64,000 nucleotides of DNA from assembly GCF_002585305.1 (NCBI RefSeq), contig NZ_NUNF01000039.1, positions 36,975 to 100,974 on the forward strand, written 5' to 3'. How positions within the stretch are numbered: the stretch's first letter is position 1; each line of letters starts with the position of its first letter. The position numbers and the translations under genes are program-made. Of the stretch, positions 8,982 through 18,500 are shown in pieces. A model generated the notes under the pieces. The model was not told where the DNA came from, did not search any database, and saw only the letters and a list, made by a program, of their open reading frames with translations. Origin of the DNA: Bacillus sp. AFS037270 (GTDB lineage Bacteria; Bacillota; Bacilli; Bacillales_B; DSM-18226).

Positions 8982-9166
8982 TTTATCACCTCAATATTCT
9001 TATATTTCTTCATTCAATTTTGGTACTTATTTCAGGGTTTTCCACTTATCATTTAAAATATTATATCACTATTTTTATATCGTTGGTTTACTCTGAAATT
9101 ACAAGTACCACTACATAATAATCTCCACTCAAAACCATTTCATCTTCACTTTAAATGTAATTTAAT

Positions 9167-9186
9167 GTTCATCTTCTATTCACAAT
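9167..9186 (+). promoter_or_regulatory. candidate HssR direct-repeat box
   Basis: GTTCATCTT (9167-9175), 2-base spacer, ATTCACAAT (9178-9186). The staphylococcal HssR site is two copies of GTTCATATT separated by 2 bases; here the first half matches 8 of 9 and the second 6 of 9. It lies 47 bases upstream of the hrtB start, followed by an AT-rich -10-like TTATAA. Confidence 0.5.
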
Positions 9187-9232
9187 CTGATTATAAACTA
9201 AGGATGTCAAAAGGAGATTGGAGGAATGAAAG

Positions 9233-10267
9233 ATGAACATTGCTTGGAAAGAAATTAGAAAAAATAAAATAAGGTTTTTGATTTTGGGTTCAATTGTTTT
9301 TCTCATTAGTTTATTAACGTTTATTATATCTGGGTTGGCAAATGGATTATCACAAGACAATGCTGCATTAATTAAAGATTTACCAAACGGACAATTTTAT
9401 ATGGCTAAAGAGGCAGATCAAACCTATAACTTGTCAAAAATAGATAGTAGTATCCAAAATAAAATTTTAGACAAGCACAAGGAAGCTGTTGCATTTTCAG
9501 TTCAAATGGGATTTTTAAATGATCGTGATGGTAAGCAGCGCAGCCTGGCCTTTGTTACATCGACTCATTCAAAGTTTTTTAAAAATGTTAAAAAAGGGGA
9601 AATCGTACTGGATCGTTCTATGGAGGATGATGGTATTGAGGTTGGAGATACGTTAACGAATAATCAATATAATAGTAAGTTTATTGTAAAAGGTTTTGTT
9701 GACGACAGTAAATACAGTCATGCACCAGTCGCTTATATCAGTATCGAGGACTACAAAGAAATTTACCGAGTTAATGAATTACAATTGATTTTCATCCCTG
9801 GGGGGAATTCAACACAAGCATTTCCTGGCTTACAATCATTTTCGAAGAATCAGTTCCTGAATACCATTTCGAGTTATAAAGCTGAACAGATGTCTCTAAA
9901 TATGATTATTTGGTTTTTAATTGTCATTAGCGGTATGTTGTTTGCAATCTTTTTCTACATGATGAACGTTCAAAAAATGGGTTTATACGGCATTCTAAAA
10001 GCAATCGGTGTAAAAACAAGTACCTTATTCAAAATGATGTGGACACAAATGATTTTTATTACAGTCATTGCCCTTAGTATATCCATTGCACTCAGTCAGG
10101 TTTTTAATCGGATTGCACCTAAGGGAATGCCTTTTAGTCTAACCCCTGAAACAACCGTACAATTATCACTAGTCTTCCTTATAATCGGATTAATTGGTGC
10201 TACGATTTCAGGTATACAAATTAAAGAAGTTGAACCATTACAAGCCATTCAACAAGGAGAGGTTTAA
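9233..10267 (+). CDS. hrtB: heme efflux ABC transporter permease HrtB
   Basis: A 344-residue FtsX/MacB-type permease: an N-terminal membrane helix (ILGSIVFLISLLTFIISGLA), a large extracytoplasmic domain of about 180 residues, and three helices at the C-terminus (IIWFLIVISGMLFAIFFYMM; FKMMWTQMIFITVIALSISI; LSLVFLIIGLIGATISGIQI). This 1+3 helix topology and length match HrtB, which together with HrtA expels excess heme from the membrane. The identification rests on the next three genes, which are an ATPase and a HssRS-type sensor pair. A GGAGGAATGAAAG ribosome site precedes the ATG. A candidate HssR box sits in its promoter. Confidence 0.78.
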   Translation: MNIAWKEIRKNKIRFLILGSIVFLISLLTFIISGLANGLSQDNAALIKDLPNGQFYMAKEADQTYNLSKIDSSIQNKILDKHKEAVAFSVQMGFLNDRDGKQRSLAFVTSTHSKFFKNVKKGEIVLDRSMEDDGIEVGDTLTNNQYNSKFIVKGFVDDSKYSHAPVAYISIEDYKEIYRVNELQLIFIPGGNSTQAFPGLQSFSKNQFLNTISSYKAEQMSLNMIIWFLIVISGMLFAIFFYMMNVQKMGLYGILKAIGVKTSTLFKMMWTQMIFITVIALSISIALSQVFNRIAPKGMPFSLTPETTVQLSLVFLIIGLIGATISGIQIKEVEPLQAIQQGEV

Positions 10268-10268
10268 T

Positions 10269-10949
10269 GTGTCGATATTTACAATAGATGAGGTTAGAAA
10301 AACCTTTACAAATGGTGAAGTGAAAGAAGAAATCCTCAAAGGAGTTAATCTTTCCCTTAGCGAAGGTGAGGTCACCGCATTAGTGGGTGCTTCAGGTTCT
10401 GGTAAAAGTACACTTCTAACCATAGCGGCAGGTCTTCAACCCGCATCAGCTGGGCAAGTAATTTTCAATGGGGAGAATATGACTACAATGAATTCAGAAC
10501 AAGTGCGAAAAATACGAGCAAGTAAATTTGGTTTTGTCTTCCAATTTGCTCATCTCGTTCCTTTTCTGACGGTAGAAGAGCAATTGATGCTAATGCTGGA
10601 CGTATCAGAATCGAATATAAAGAAACGTGAACAGAAAAAGGAAATAGACAAAATCCTAAAATTGGTTGAAATGGATCATCGGAAAAATGCCTATCCTTCT
10701 TCATTATCAGGCGGGGAAAAACAGCGGGTTGCAATTGCCCGTGCCATTATCCATAAACCAAAAATTCTCTTTGCAGATGAACCAACTGCCAGTTTGGATT
10801 CTAAAAGGTCTAAAGATGTTATGACGTTAATTCGAAACCTAACGAAAACCCTAAACATTTCTACTTTAATGGTTACCCATGACGAAGAAATGCTCGCATA
10901 TGCTGATCATATCATTAAAATGAGCGACGGACAGATTTTGCAAAAATAG
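10269..10949 (+). CDS. hrtA: heme efflux ABC transporter ATP-binding protein HrtA
   Basis: A LolD/MacB-type ATPase of 226 residues. Walker A GASGSGKST, Q-loop FVFQFAHLVPFLTVEEQ, signature [15 protein letters not shown], Walker B ILFADEP and H-loop VTHDEE are all present. The start is taken as GTG 10269, directly after the permease stop at 10267, because AAGGAG lies at 10254-10259; an upstream ATG inside the permease gene has no such support. It powers HrtB in heme export. Genes 2 to 4 of the operon follow with spacings of 1, 10 and 0 bases, so all four are co-transcribed. Confidence 0.85.
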   Translation: MSIFTIDEVRKTFTNGEVKEEILKGVNLSLSEGEVTALVGASGSGKSTLLTIAAGLQPASAGQVIFNGENMTTMNSEQVRKIRASKFGFVFQFAHLVPFLTVEEQLMLMLDVSESNIKKREQKKEIDKILKLVEMDHRKNAYPSSLSGGEKQRVAIARAIIHKPKILFADEPTASLDSKRSKDVMTLIRNLTKTLNISTLMVTHDEEMLAYADHIIKMSDGQILQK

Positions 10950-10959
10950 GAGAAAAAAT

Positions 10960-11637
10960 ATGACAAATATTTTAATGGTTGACGACGACATTAATATACT
11001 AAAACTTGTCAATATATATTTATCTAATGAAGGCTATAAAGTATTCCAAGCAAAAGACGGTATGGAGGCTTTGGGAATATTAAAAAAGGGAGCCTGTGAT
11101 TTGGCAATAGTGGATGTGATGATGCCATATCTAGACGGTTATGAGCTGACGAAAGAAATTCGAAAAGAGTATGATATTCCAGTGATCCTTTTAACCGCAA
11201 AAAACCAAATCGAGGATAAGGAGCAGGGATTTCGAGTTGGAACGGATGATTATCTGGTTAAGCCGTTTGAACCAAAGGAATTAATTTTCCGTATAAAAGC
11301 ATTGCTGCGGCGATATGACCACCAGCCGGATGAATCCATTCTGCGTATTGGCACTACTACGATAAATAAAAAGAGCTACGAAGTTCAAGTTGGGAATAGA
11401 ACCTTGCTTTTACCTTTAAAAGAATTCGAACTTTTATATTATCTAATTTCTAACCCCAGACAAGTGTTTTCTAGAGAACACCTGATTGAACAGATTTGGG
11501 GGTTGAATTACGAAGGGGATGCGAGAACGGTAGATGTTCATATTAAAAGATTAAGGGAACGTTTTTCTAAATTAACGAATGATTTTCAAATAAAAACAGT
11601 ACGGGGTGTTGGATATCTCTTGGAGGTTCCATCGTAA
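10960..11637 (+). CDS. hssR: heme-sensing response regulator HssR-like
   Basis: An OmpR-type regulator of 225 residues. The receiver domain has the acidic pair DDD, the phospho-acceptor Asp in LAIVDVMMPYLDGYEL, the switch Thr in VILLTAKN and Lys in YLVKPFEPKELIFRIKALLR. The winged-helix domain has the LLPLKEFELLYYLISNPRQV and RTVDVHIKRLRERF motifs. The run DKEQGFRVGTDDYLVKPFE followed by ELIFRI is strikingly like staphylococcal HssR. It sits between hrtA and the sensor kinase gene, and is expected to activate the operon when heme is in excess. Confidence 0.82.
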   Translation: MTNILMVDDDINILKLVNIYLSNEGYKVFQAKDGMEALGILKKGACDLAIVDVMMPYLDGYELTKEIRKEYDIPVILLTAKNQIEDKEQGFRVGTDDYLVKPFEPKELIFRIKALLRRYDHQPDESILRIGTTTINKKSYEVQVGNRTLLLPLKEFELLYYLISNPRQVFSREHLIEQIWGLNYEGDARTVDVHIKRLRERFSKLTNDFQIKTVRGVGYLLEVPS

Positions 11638-13017
11638 ATGAAAACCCTTTATGTCAAATTCATTGTTGTAACAATTGGAATGATGTTTATAAGCTTTATC
11701 CTGGCTTTTATCATCTCCAATACTTATTATCAACAAAAACTAAAGCCTTATAATGACCATAAAAACACAAAAATAGCGCTTGATATTGCTTCTTTTGCTG
11801 AACAACATCCTGAGATCAGCTTGACAGCCTATTTAAAAAGCATTTCTACAGTGGGCTATCAAATATGTCTGGTAGATAGCAATGGAAACAGAACTTATTT
11901 TGGAGAATCCTTCAGAGACAAAGGTCTTTCTGTTTCAACTCAACAGGATGTATTAAACGGTCATATTTTTCACGGTATGCTTCATTTTCCGCAGGAAACC
12001 TTTGTCACAGGATTTTTTTCAAATGAACTAAAGAACACAATTGGCGTTCCTTTGAAATATAAAGTTAGTAATTATGCTCTTTTTGTTAGGCCAGATATAA
12101 AATTTCTTTTTAAGGAGATGCACATTTTATTTGCATGGATCCTTATATTATCGATAACTTTAACTATTGTGATGGTGATTATTAATACAAGATACTTAGT
12201 AAAACCGATCTCCCACCTAACCAAAGCTACAAAATCACTAGCAAATGGTGATTTTAATGTAGAAGTAGAAATAACACGTCATGATGAGTTAGGGGAACTT
12301 TCCCATAGTTTTTTACGAATGGCAAAAAAATTAGAACAAATGGATGAAATGAGAAAGGAATTTATCTCGAATATTTCACATGATATACAGTCCCCTCTTT
12401 CTAATATAAAAGGATATACAAATCTTTTGGATAATCATTCAATAAGCAAAGAAGAAAGAGCTCAATATGTATCAATTATTAACGGTGAAATAAGAAGGCT
12501 ATCTACATTAACAAAGCAATTGTTACTCCTTGCCTCATTAGATCGAAATGAGGATATTGTGAAGAAAAAATTCTTCAACGTTGGACAGCAAATGAAGGAA
12601 TTGATACGAAATTACCAATGGGCTATAAGTGAAAAAGGAATAATGCTTAGCTACTCCCTGCCGGATATAGAAATTATTGGCGATCCATCCCTACTAAATA
12701 CGGTTTGGGATAATCTTTTATCAAATGCTATTAAATATAATAAACCTGATGGAAGCATCGAGATATCAATTGAAAAAAGAGAAGAATCGGTCATCGTAAT
12801 GTTTGTGGATACAGGAATAGGGATGAGCGAAATGGAATTAGAAAGGATATTTGAGCGTTTTTATCGGGCAGATATGGCACGATCAAGAACGATTGAGGGA
12901 ACAGGTTTAGGTCTGTCGATTGTTGCCACTATTGTCAAGCTTCATTCCGGGAATATTACTGTTCAAAGTAAAGAAAAAGTTGGTTCTACTTTTATTGTAG
13001 AATTACCAGTTAAATAA
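11638..13017 (+). CDS. hssS: heme-sensing histidine kinase HssS-like
   Basis: A 459-residue membrane kinase whose ATG directly follows the hssR stop. Helix 1 (residues 5-28) and helix 2 (about 163-186) enclose an external domain of some 135 residues. A HAMP domain follows (ISHLTKATKSLANGDFNVEV), then HisKA with the phospho-acceptor in FISNISHDIQSPLSNIKGYT, and an HATPase with NLLSNAIKYN, VDTGIGM and GTGLGLSIV. The external segment shares motifs with staphylococcal HssS (YFGESFRDKGLS; FVTGFF; LFVRPDI), which supports heme sensing more strongly than gene order alone. A terminator lies 9 bases downstream. Confidence 0.82.
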   Translation: MKTLYVKFIVVTIGMMFISFILAFIISNTYYQQKLKPYNDHKNTKIALDIASFAEQHPEISLTAYLKSISTVGYQICLVDSNGNRTYFGESFRDKGLSVSTQQDVLNGHIFHGMLHFPQETFVTGFFSNELKNTIGVPLKYKVSNYALFVRPDIKFLFKEMHILFAWILILSITLTIVMVIINTRYLVKPISHLTKATKSLANGDFNVEVEITRHDELGELSHSFLRMAKKLEQMDEMRKEFISNISHDIQSPLSNIKGYTNLLDNHSISKEERAQYVSIINGEIRRLSTLTKQLLLLASLDRNEDIVKKKFFNVGQQMKELIRNYQWAISEKGIMLSYSLPDIEIIGDPSLLNTVWDNLLSNAIKYNKPDGSIEISIEKREESVIVMFVDTGIGMSEMELERIFERFYRADMARSRTIEGTGLGLSIVATIVKLHSGNITVQSKEKVGSTFIVELPVK

Positions 13018-13025
13018 AATTATTG

Positions 13026-13076
13026 TGCCATACGCTATTTATTAGATTTATGTAGATAGAGTATGGCATTTTGTTT
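13026..13076 (+). terminator. terminator of the hrtBA-hssRS operon
   Basis: TGCCATAC (13026-13033) pairs with GTATGGCA (13061-13068), extended by inner CTAT/ATAG pairs, followed by TTTTGTTT. Confidence 0.7.
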
Positions 13077-13078
13077 AT

Positions 13079-13234
13079 GTGGCAGCGCCGGCATTACGCA
13101 CTTATTTGGATTATGAAAATCGGCCGTATATGGGGTACGTCAGCAAAATGCGGATTTACAATGGTAAGCCCATTTTCAAGACTTGGAACTTTTCAGACAA
13201 CTTTGTTCCTGTCTTTTGTCCCACTTCGTATTAA
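13079..13234 (+). pseudogene. unidentified C-terminal gene fragment
   Basis: A 51-codon open frame with no ribosome site starts right after the hssS terminator and reads ALRTYLDYENRPYMGYVSKM then RIYNGKPIFKTWNFSDNFVP before its stop. The composition is protein-like (many aromatic residues, GC-richer than its surroundings), so it looks like the tail of a lost gene. I do not recognise the family. Its stop overlaps the end of the convergent GH3 gene by four bases. Confidence 0.35.
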
Positions 13235-15315
13235 TTTTTGAAGATATTCCTCAAGTATTTGCCGATATTGCTAGACTTTGCTTTCTTGTGCTCCGTATTA
13301 TACGATAGTCCAAAACCGTAACCATACTTGTCCCCAGATTTTGCTTGGTATACATAGGAAGGGGCTTCATCAAAGCCTGGTACGTCCATCTTGTCGTTTG
13401 CCACCGCTTCCTGATTTGCTGGTATTGTGATAGGAAGTTTTCCTGTCGGATTAAATTTCCCGCGAATCACATCCATTAAAGCTTCCGTTTTCACTCCGAA
13501 CGTTCCAATGACAGCTGCCGCATTCGGTTCAATTTCTTGAATCAGCCAGGGATTACTAAAGTTGATGACCGTTATAGTCGGTAAAGTTTTCTGTATGTTG
13601 ATAATCCGATTTTTATTCTGAATTTGCGTAGCAGGTCCTATAGAAATCACTGGTTGCTTCGAAAGCAGATCTTGTTCGGGTTTTATCCATACAAGTGCAT
13701 GTGTAGCTTCTTCCAAATGATCCGTCAAAGTGATGTCCGGATCATATTTCTGAATGGTTTTTCTAAAGGCAATCGTATTGGCATTCTGTTCAGCAGCTGG
13801 GAACGACTCAACATAAAGTTTCATATCTTTTATTTTTTTATTATTAAGGGGCAAAAGATTCTGATCATTGCGTAATAAGACGATCGACTTCCGGTGAGCT
13901 AAGTCTGCCTTTTCTTGTGATGCCGGATTATTGACCACTTCAAGAGCCCTTTTCGGATTCACATAGGGGTTTTCAAATAAGCCCAATTCCATCATTTCTG
14001 TGAGCAAATATGATACGGATTGATTGATTTGCGCCATACTTACCAAACTTTGTTCTACTGCATTTATGAATGGCTGTGGATTATTCTGTCCGGAAAAAAT
14101 ATTTGCTCCAGCATCCAATGCTTTAGCTACTCTTTCTTCCTTCGACAAATGTTTAGCACCCCATGCCATATCAATTATTGCCCCCGTATCTGAGTTGACA
14201 TATCCTTTAAAACCAAGTCTCTCACGCAATAAGTCGGTTATAAACGCTTTATTAAAAACAAAACCAACTTCTTCAAATTGCTGTTTTTCGTTATAGGGAG
14301 GAAGCCCTTGATCTGCACTTTTATTACTTGGATAAGCATAGTAAGGCAGTATTGAAGTTGTTCCAGCTTTAATGGCTGCTATAAACGGTGGCAGATGATA
14401 CTTTTGCAAGCTACCTGTTGTTGGATAAATATTAAAATTTCCGTCCTTAAAATGCGGATCTTTCCCCAAATATCTTGATCCCCCACCAGGGAAATGCTTT
14501 GTAGTTAAAGAAACACTGTTTTTGTCAAGTTCTTCACCTTGAAAACCTTTGATTAACGTATAATTGATATCTGAAACAAGTTTAGGACTTTCTCCAAATG
14601 TTTCGATAATCCTTGCCCATTGCGGTTGTGTTGCAATATCAGCATTGTAGCCATACATTTTACGAAGACCAGTAGAAGCCCATTCTTTTCGTGCAATTTG
14701 AGCAAATTCTCTAACCAAATCAAGGTCTCGGGTTGCAGCGAGTCCTAAGGAGTCTGGCCATATGGAAAATTGACCAGGACCATCTTTTGCTGGTACATAG
14801 TAATCTTTTGTATTTTTAAAATCGGTAATATCTGCGATCATAGTGAAATGGTTTCGGGGATTTGAAATAAGAACTGCCGGTATTCCTAATCTTGTTCCCT
14901 CAGTCCTTTCTTGCAGTATATTATTTGTATTGGCAATAACATCAGCACTAGGTGTACTGCGATAAACAAAATAACGTGCATGTTGATCAATTAAATTATT
15001 CGGATGTCCCAGCTTTGGCCCCTCAATTTTCCGAAATTCAGGTATAATCATAAGTCCGGCTTTTTCCTCTAGGGTCATTTTGGATATAAGGTCAGCGACT
15101 CGCTTTTCAACTGATAACTCCCAGTTTTCATAATCATCTAGTTTTCCATTTGAATTTAAGTCTTTAAATACTTTTCCATTGACAGTAAGCGTTTCTTTTA
15201 CCCTTGCCAAGACCAGCGGGTTAACATTTTGGGCATCCACCGAAGGTATGATAAAAAGAAAGAATAAAACAATTGTCATTAAATAAGTGAGAGCCTTTCT
15301 TCGTTTCAAATTCAT
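13231..15315 (-). CDS. secreted glycoside hydrolase family 3 protein
   Basis: About 694 residues. A signal peptide (KRRKALTYLMTIVLFFLFII, cleavage after VDA) is followed by an EF-hand/dockerin-like calcium loop DLNSNGKLDDYENW at about residue 55, then a GH3 barrel (MTLEEKAGLMIIPEF; TTKHFPGGGSRYLG; the nucleophile Asp in GYVNSDTGAIIDMAW) and a C-terminal alpha/beta domain ending in GKLPITIP and YGYGFGLSY. It would hydrolyse beta-glucosides, xylosides or related substrates outside the cell. The ATG at 15315 is preferred over TTG 15333 because GAGGGA precedes it. It is monocistronic and convergent with the heme operon. Confidence 0.88.
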   Translation of the reverse strand: MNLKRRKALTYLMTIVLFFLFIIPSVDAQNVNPLVLARVKETLTVNGKVFKDLNSNGKLDDYENWELSVEKRVADLISKMTLEEKAGLMIIPEFRKIEGPKLGHPNNLIDQHARYFVYRSTPSADVIANTNNILQERTEGTRLGIPAVLISNPRNHFTMIADITDFKNTKDYYVPAKDGPGQFSIWPDSLGLAATRDLDLVREFAQIARKEWASTGLRKMYGYNADIATQPQWARIIETFGESPKLVSDINYTLIKGFQGEELDKNSVSLTTKHFPGGGSRYLGKDPHFKDGNFNIYPTTGSLQKYHLPPFIAAIKAGTTSILPYYAYPSNKSADQGLPPYNEKQQFEEVGFVFNKAFITDLLRERLGFKGYVNSDTGAIIDMAWGAKHLSKEERVAKALDAGANIFSGQNNPQPFINAVEQSLVSMAQINQSVSYLLTEMMELGLFENPYVNPKRALEVVNNPASQEKADLAHRKSIVLLRNDQNLLPLNNKKIKDMKLYVESFPAAEQNANTIAFRKTIQKYDPDITLTDHLEEATHALVWIKPEQDLLSKQPVISIGPATQIQNKNRIINIQKTLPTITVINFSNPWLIQEIEPNAAAVIGTFGVKTEALMDVIRGKFNPTGKLPITIPANQEAVANDKMDVPGFDEAPSYVYQAKSGDKYGYGFGLSYNTEHKKAKSSNIGKYLRNIFKN

Positions 15316-15589
15316 CCATTTCCCTCGTTTCAATCATTCATGTTGGTTGATAAGGAATAAAATTAAATAGTCTAAAATATGTAAGATATTATGCACTTTT
15401 TGTATATTTGGGATTTTTTTTCATTCATAAAACATACTTATTATATTTTTGATATAATACTTTCATAATAAAAACTCCAACTTTTTTACTATATTCAATA
15501 TGAATTTAACTCAAAAACAAGAATAACTAGTAAATTTCCACTGTATAAAGGTTAATATGCTCAAGGAATGACAGAAAGAGGTCCTGTTA

Positions 15590-18500
15590 ATGAAAGAAAA
15601 ATTATTACACATGAGAGATAAACTAAACGATATTAGTCGGCGTAATCGTTCCATCCGCTTATTAAAGCTCTATAATAAGTGGAGTTTTGATTTAACCGAA
15701 TTAGACACTCTCTCTAAGCTATCAAAGGAAAAATTAAGTCAGTCCATTGTTGAACAAATTGTAAAGCAATCAAAAAATGAAATTACCTTAGTAAAGCCAA
15801 CGATTGAAAAAGAGACCTCAATGGCCATTTCTAAAAAGTTGACTGATTTATATAGAAATATAAAAGGAATTGAGGATGAATCAGGGATTCATGATTTTTA
15901 TTTAGGTTTCCCATTTCTATCTGGAACTTTAACGGACGGGACGTTTTTCCAAGCTCCACTTTTTTTATACCCACTTAGACTTGAAAAGAATAATGTGAAT
16001 TCACAAAAGTGGGTTTTAAAATTAGAGGAGGGAGAGCCTCAAATAAACCGTACGTTGTTCTTAGCCTTTAAAAAGCTAAACAACCTTACCTTCACTGAAG
16101 ATTTTTACGATCAAGCAGCAGAGATAGCTGCTAACTTCAGCTTCGAGGAATGGATTTCATTTTTGAAAAAGTATGAAATGAATGTTTCCTTTGCGCCTAA
16201 AGGGTTAACAAAATTAAAAGAGTACAATAAAGAAGAAGAACCGGCAGTTGGAAACTTGACCTTATTAGAAAACGCGATCATCGGAAATTTTCCACAGGGA
16301 GGATCCTCGTTAGTTAAAGATTACGAGGAGTTGATTTTGTTATCTGAAGAAAGTGACTTATCATTAGCGGGAGAATTAATCGAGCCGCAGGATATTGAAT
16401 TTGATAGTGAGCTTGGTGACCAAGAAAGAAAAGTGGATACCCTTGAAGAGGTTGGGATTTTAAACCTCTTACAAGCAGATGGTTCACAAGAGGAAATATT
16501 AAAAGATGCTCGTTATAAAAAGGGATTGGTGGTTCATGGACCGCCTGGTACAGGGAAGTCCCAAGTTATCGTTAATCTTATTACGGACGCATTGAAACAA
16601 GATAAGAAAATTTTGGTGGTTTGTCAAAAGCGTGCTGCCTTAGACGTAGTTTACCAGCGTTTGGATGGATTGGGATTAAGTAATCACGTTGCCCTTGTAC
16701 ACGATGAAAAGAATGATAGAAAAAAACTATATGCTAAAGTGGGAGCAGTTCTCGAGCAAAATCAAGTATCGTTTGAAAATGCCCTAAACCAATTAACATC
16801 CACTTCCAATAAACTGTCATCTCAAGAGAATTTATTAAATAGCATCGCTCAAGCACTATACAGTTACCAAGACTTTGGTCTGAGATTATATGATTTATAT
16901 GGCTTAGCAAAGGCTGTAGAGGATACCACGCAAATTATTGAACTAAATGAGGTATTGCAATCCTTAAATAAAGATTTGTTAGTGGACATATCTGAAAAAG
17001 TTTATACTTTTGCAGAATGGTATGAACGTTTTGGGGACGATGATTTTCCACTTAAAGACCGGAAAACTTTCGCCAATTTTAATATGAAAGAGAAACTTGA
17101 AGTCATTGAATTGTTGAATGATGTGATTGAAAAGGCGAGAAAAGCAGTTGAATACATTGATACCCTAGATCATGAGAAAATAACGCCTGGGTACACTTGG
17201 TTAATTGAGAATAAATTAGATAAGATTTATCCCGATCTAGAAGACGGAAACAAAAGGACATTACAAGGATTACGTTTGTGGTGGTGGACCTCGGTTTCAG
17301 GTAAGAATATTATCGAAGAATTGCTTGAAGGCGAAAAATTTAAAGGGACAAGTTCTTCCGAATGGCTCAAAATTAAGAAGTCTTTGATAATTATGCATCA
17401 GCTAGGTAAAGTGACGAAAACCATGTCAGAAGAAATAGAAAAGCTCAAAAAATATCTAAATGATTCAAAGGTAAATGACCTAAAAGCGAGAGTATCAGAA
17501 GGTGATATCCCTCTGAGTGAGTTAGATAAGATGAAAGAGTACATCCATCGAGATTTTGAAGAGTTGCAGCAGATGGATGTATATTGGAATAACTGTTCTG
17601 ACATTGAGAAGAAAGTCATTCTTCTTTTACAAAAGAAAACGAATAAAAATGAATCGACTCTTTCTGATTATTGGGTCGAGCTGTTTAAAAATTCATCGTA
17701 TGTTCATTGGATTGATCAAGTTGAAAAGAAACACCCGGAAGTCCAAAAGGTATCTACCAATGAATTTTCAAGAATTAGGGATTCCTTTGCAAACCTTATT
17801 GAGGATAAAAGAAAACTAGGTGGTGAATTCCTTATTCATACCCTGACGAAGAAGGTTGAATCAGTTCAAACTTCCGATTCAAGAAATATAAGAGAACTAA
17901 AACATCAGGTCGGAAAAAAGAGGCAGGTTTGGCCGTTACGAAGATTAGTAAATAAATTTGCAGGGAATGGTCTTGTCGATATTATGCCTGTATGGCTTGC
18001 TTCGCCAGAAATTGTTTCATCCATTTTTCCATTAAAAGAGGGAATATTTGATTTAGTCATTTTTGATGAAGCATCCCAATGTACTGTTGAAAGTGGAATC
18101 CCTGCGGTCTATCGGGCAAAGCAAGTGGTTATTGCTGGTGATGAAAAACAGCTGCCTCCATTTAATATGTTTCAATCCTCTTTTGTTAACGAGGATGATG
18201 AAGAAGAAGAATACGATACGGACGATTCCGTTAGTTTATTAAATCTGTCAAAGAGAAGATTCCCAGAAAAACTTCTTCAATGGCATTATCGTTCTAAATA
18301 TGAGGAACTTATTAATTACTCTAATCATGCTTTCTATAATGGTCATGTCCAAATTGCACCGAATGTGATTCCGTTTAAGAATCCACCAGCAATAAAATGG
18401 AAAAAGGTCGAAGGAAGATGGTTAAATCAATCAAATGAAGTGGAAGCCATTGAGGTAGTCAATATACTAAAAGATATTCTAATAAATCAGCCGGGCAAAA

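Noticed and set aside
10194..10268. ATG 10194 as hrtA start
   Set aside because: It lies inside the permease gene without a ribosome site; GTG 10269 has AAGGAG upstream.
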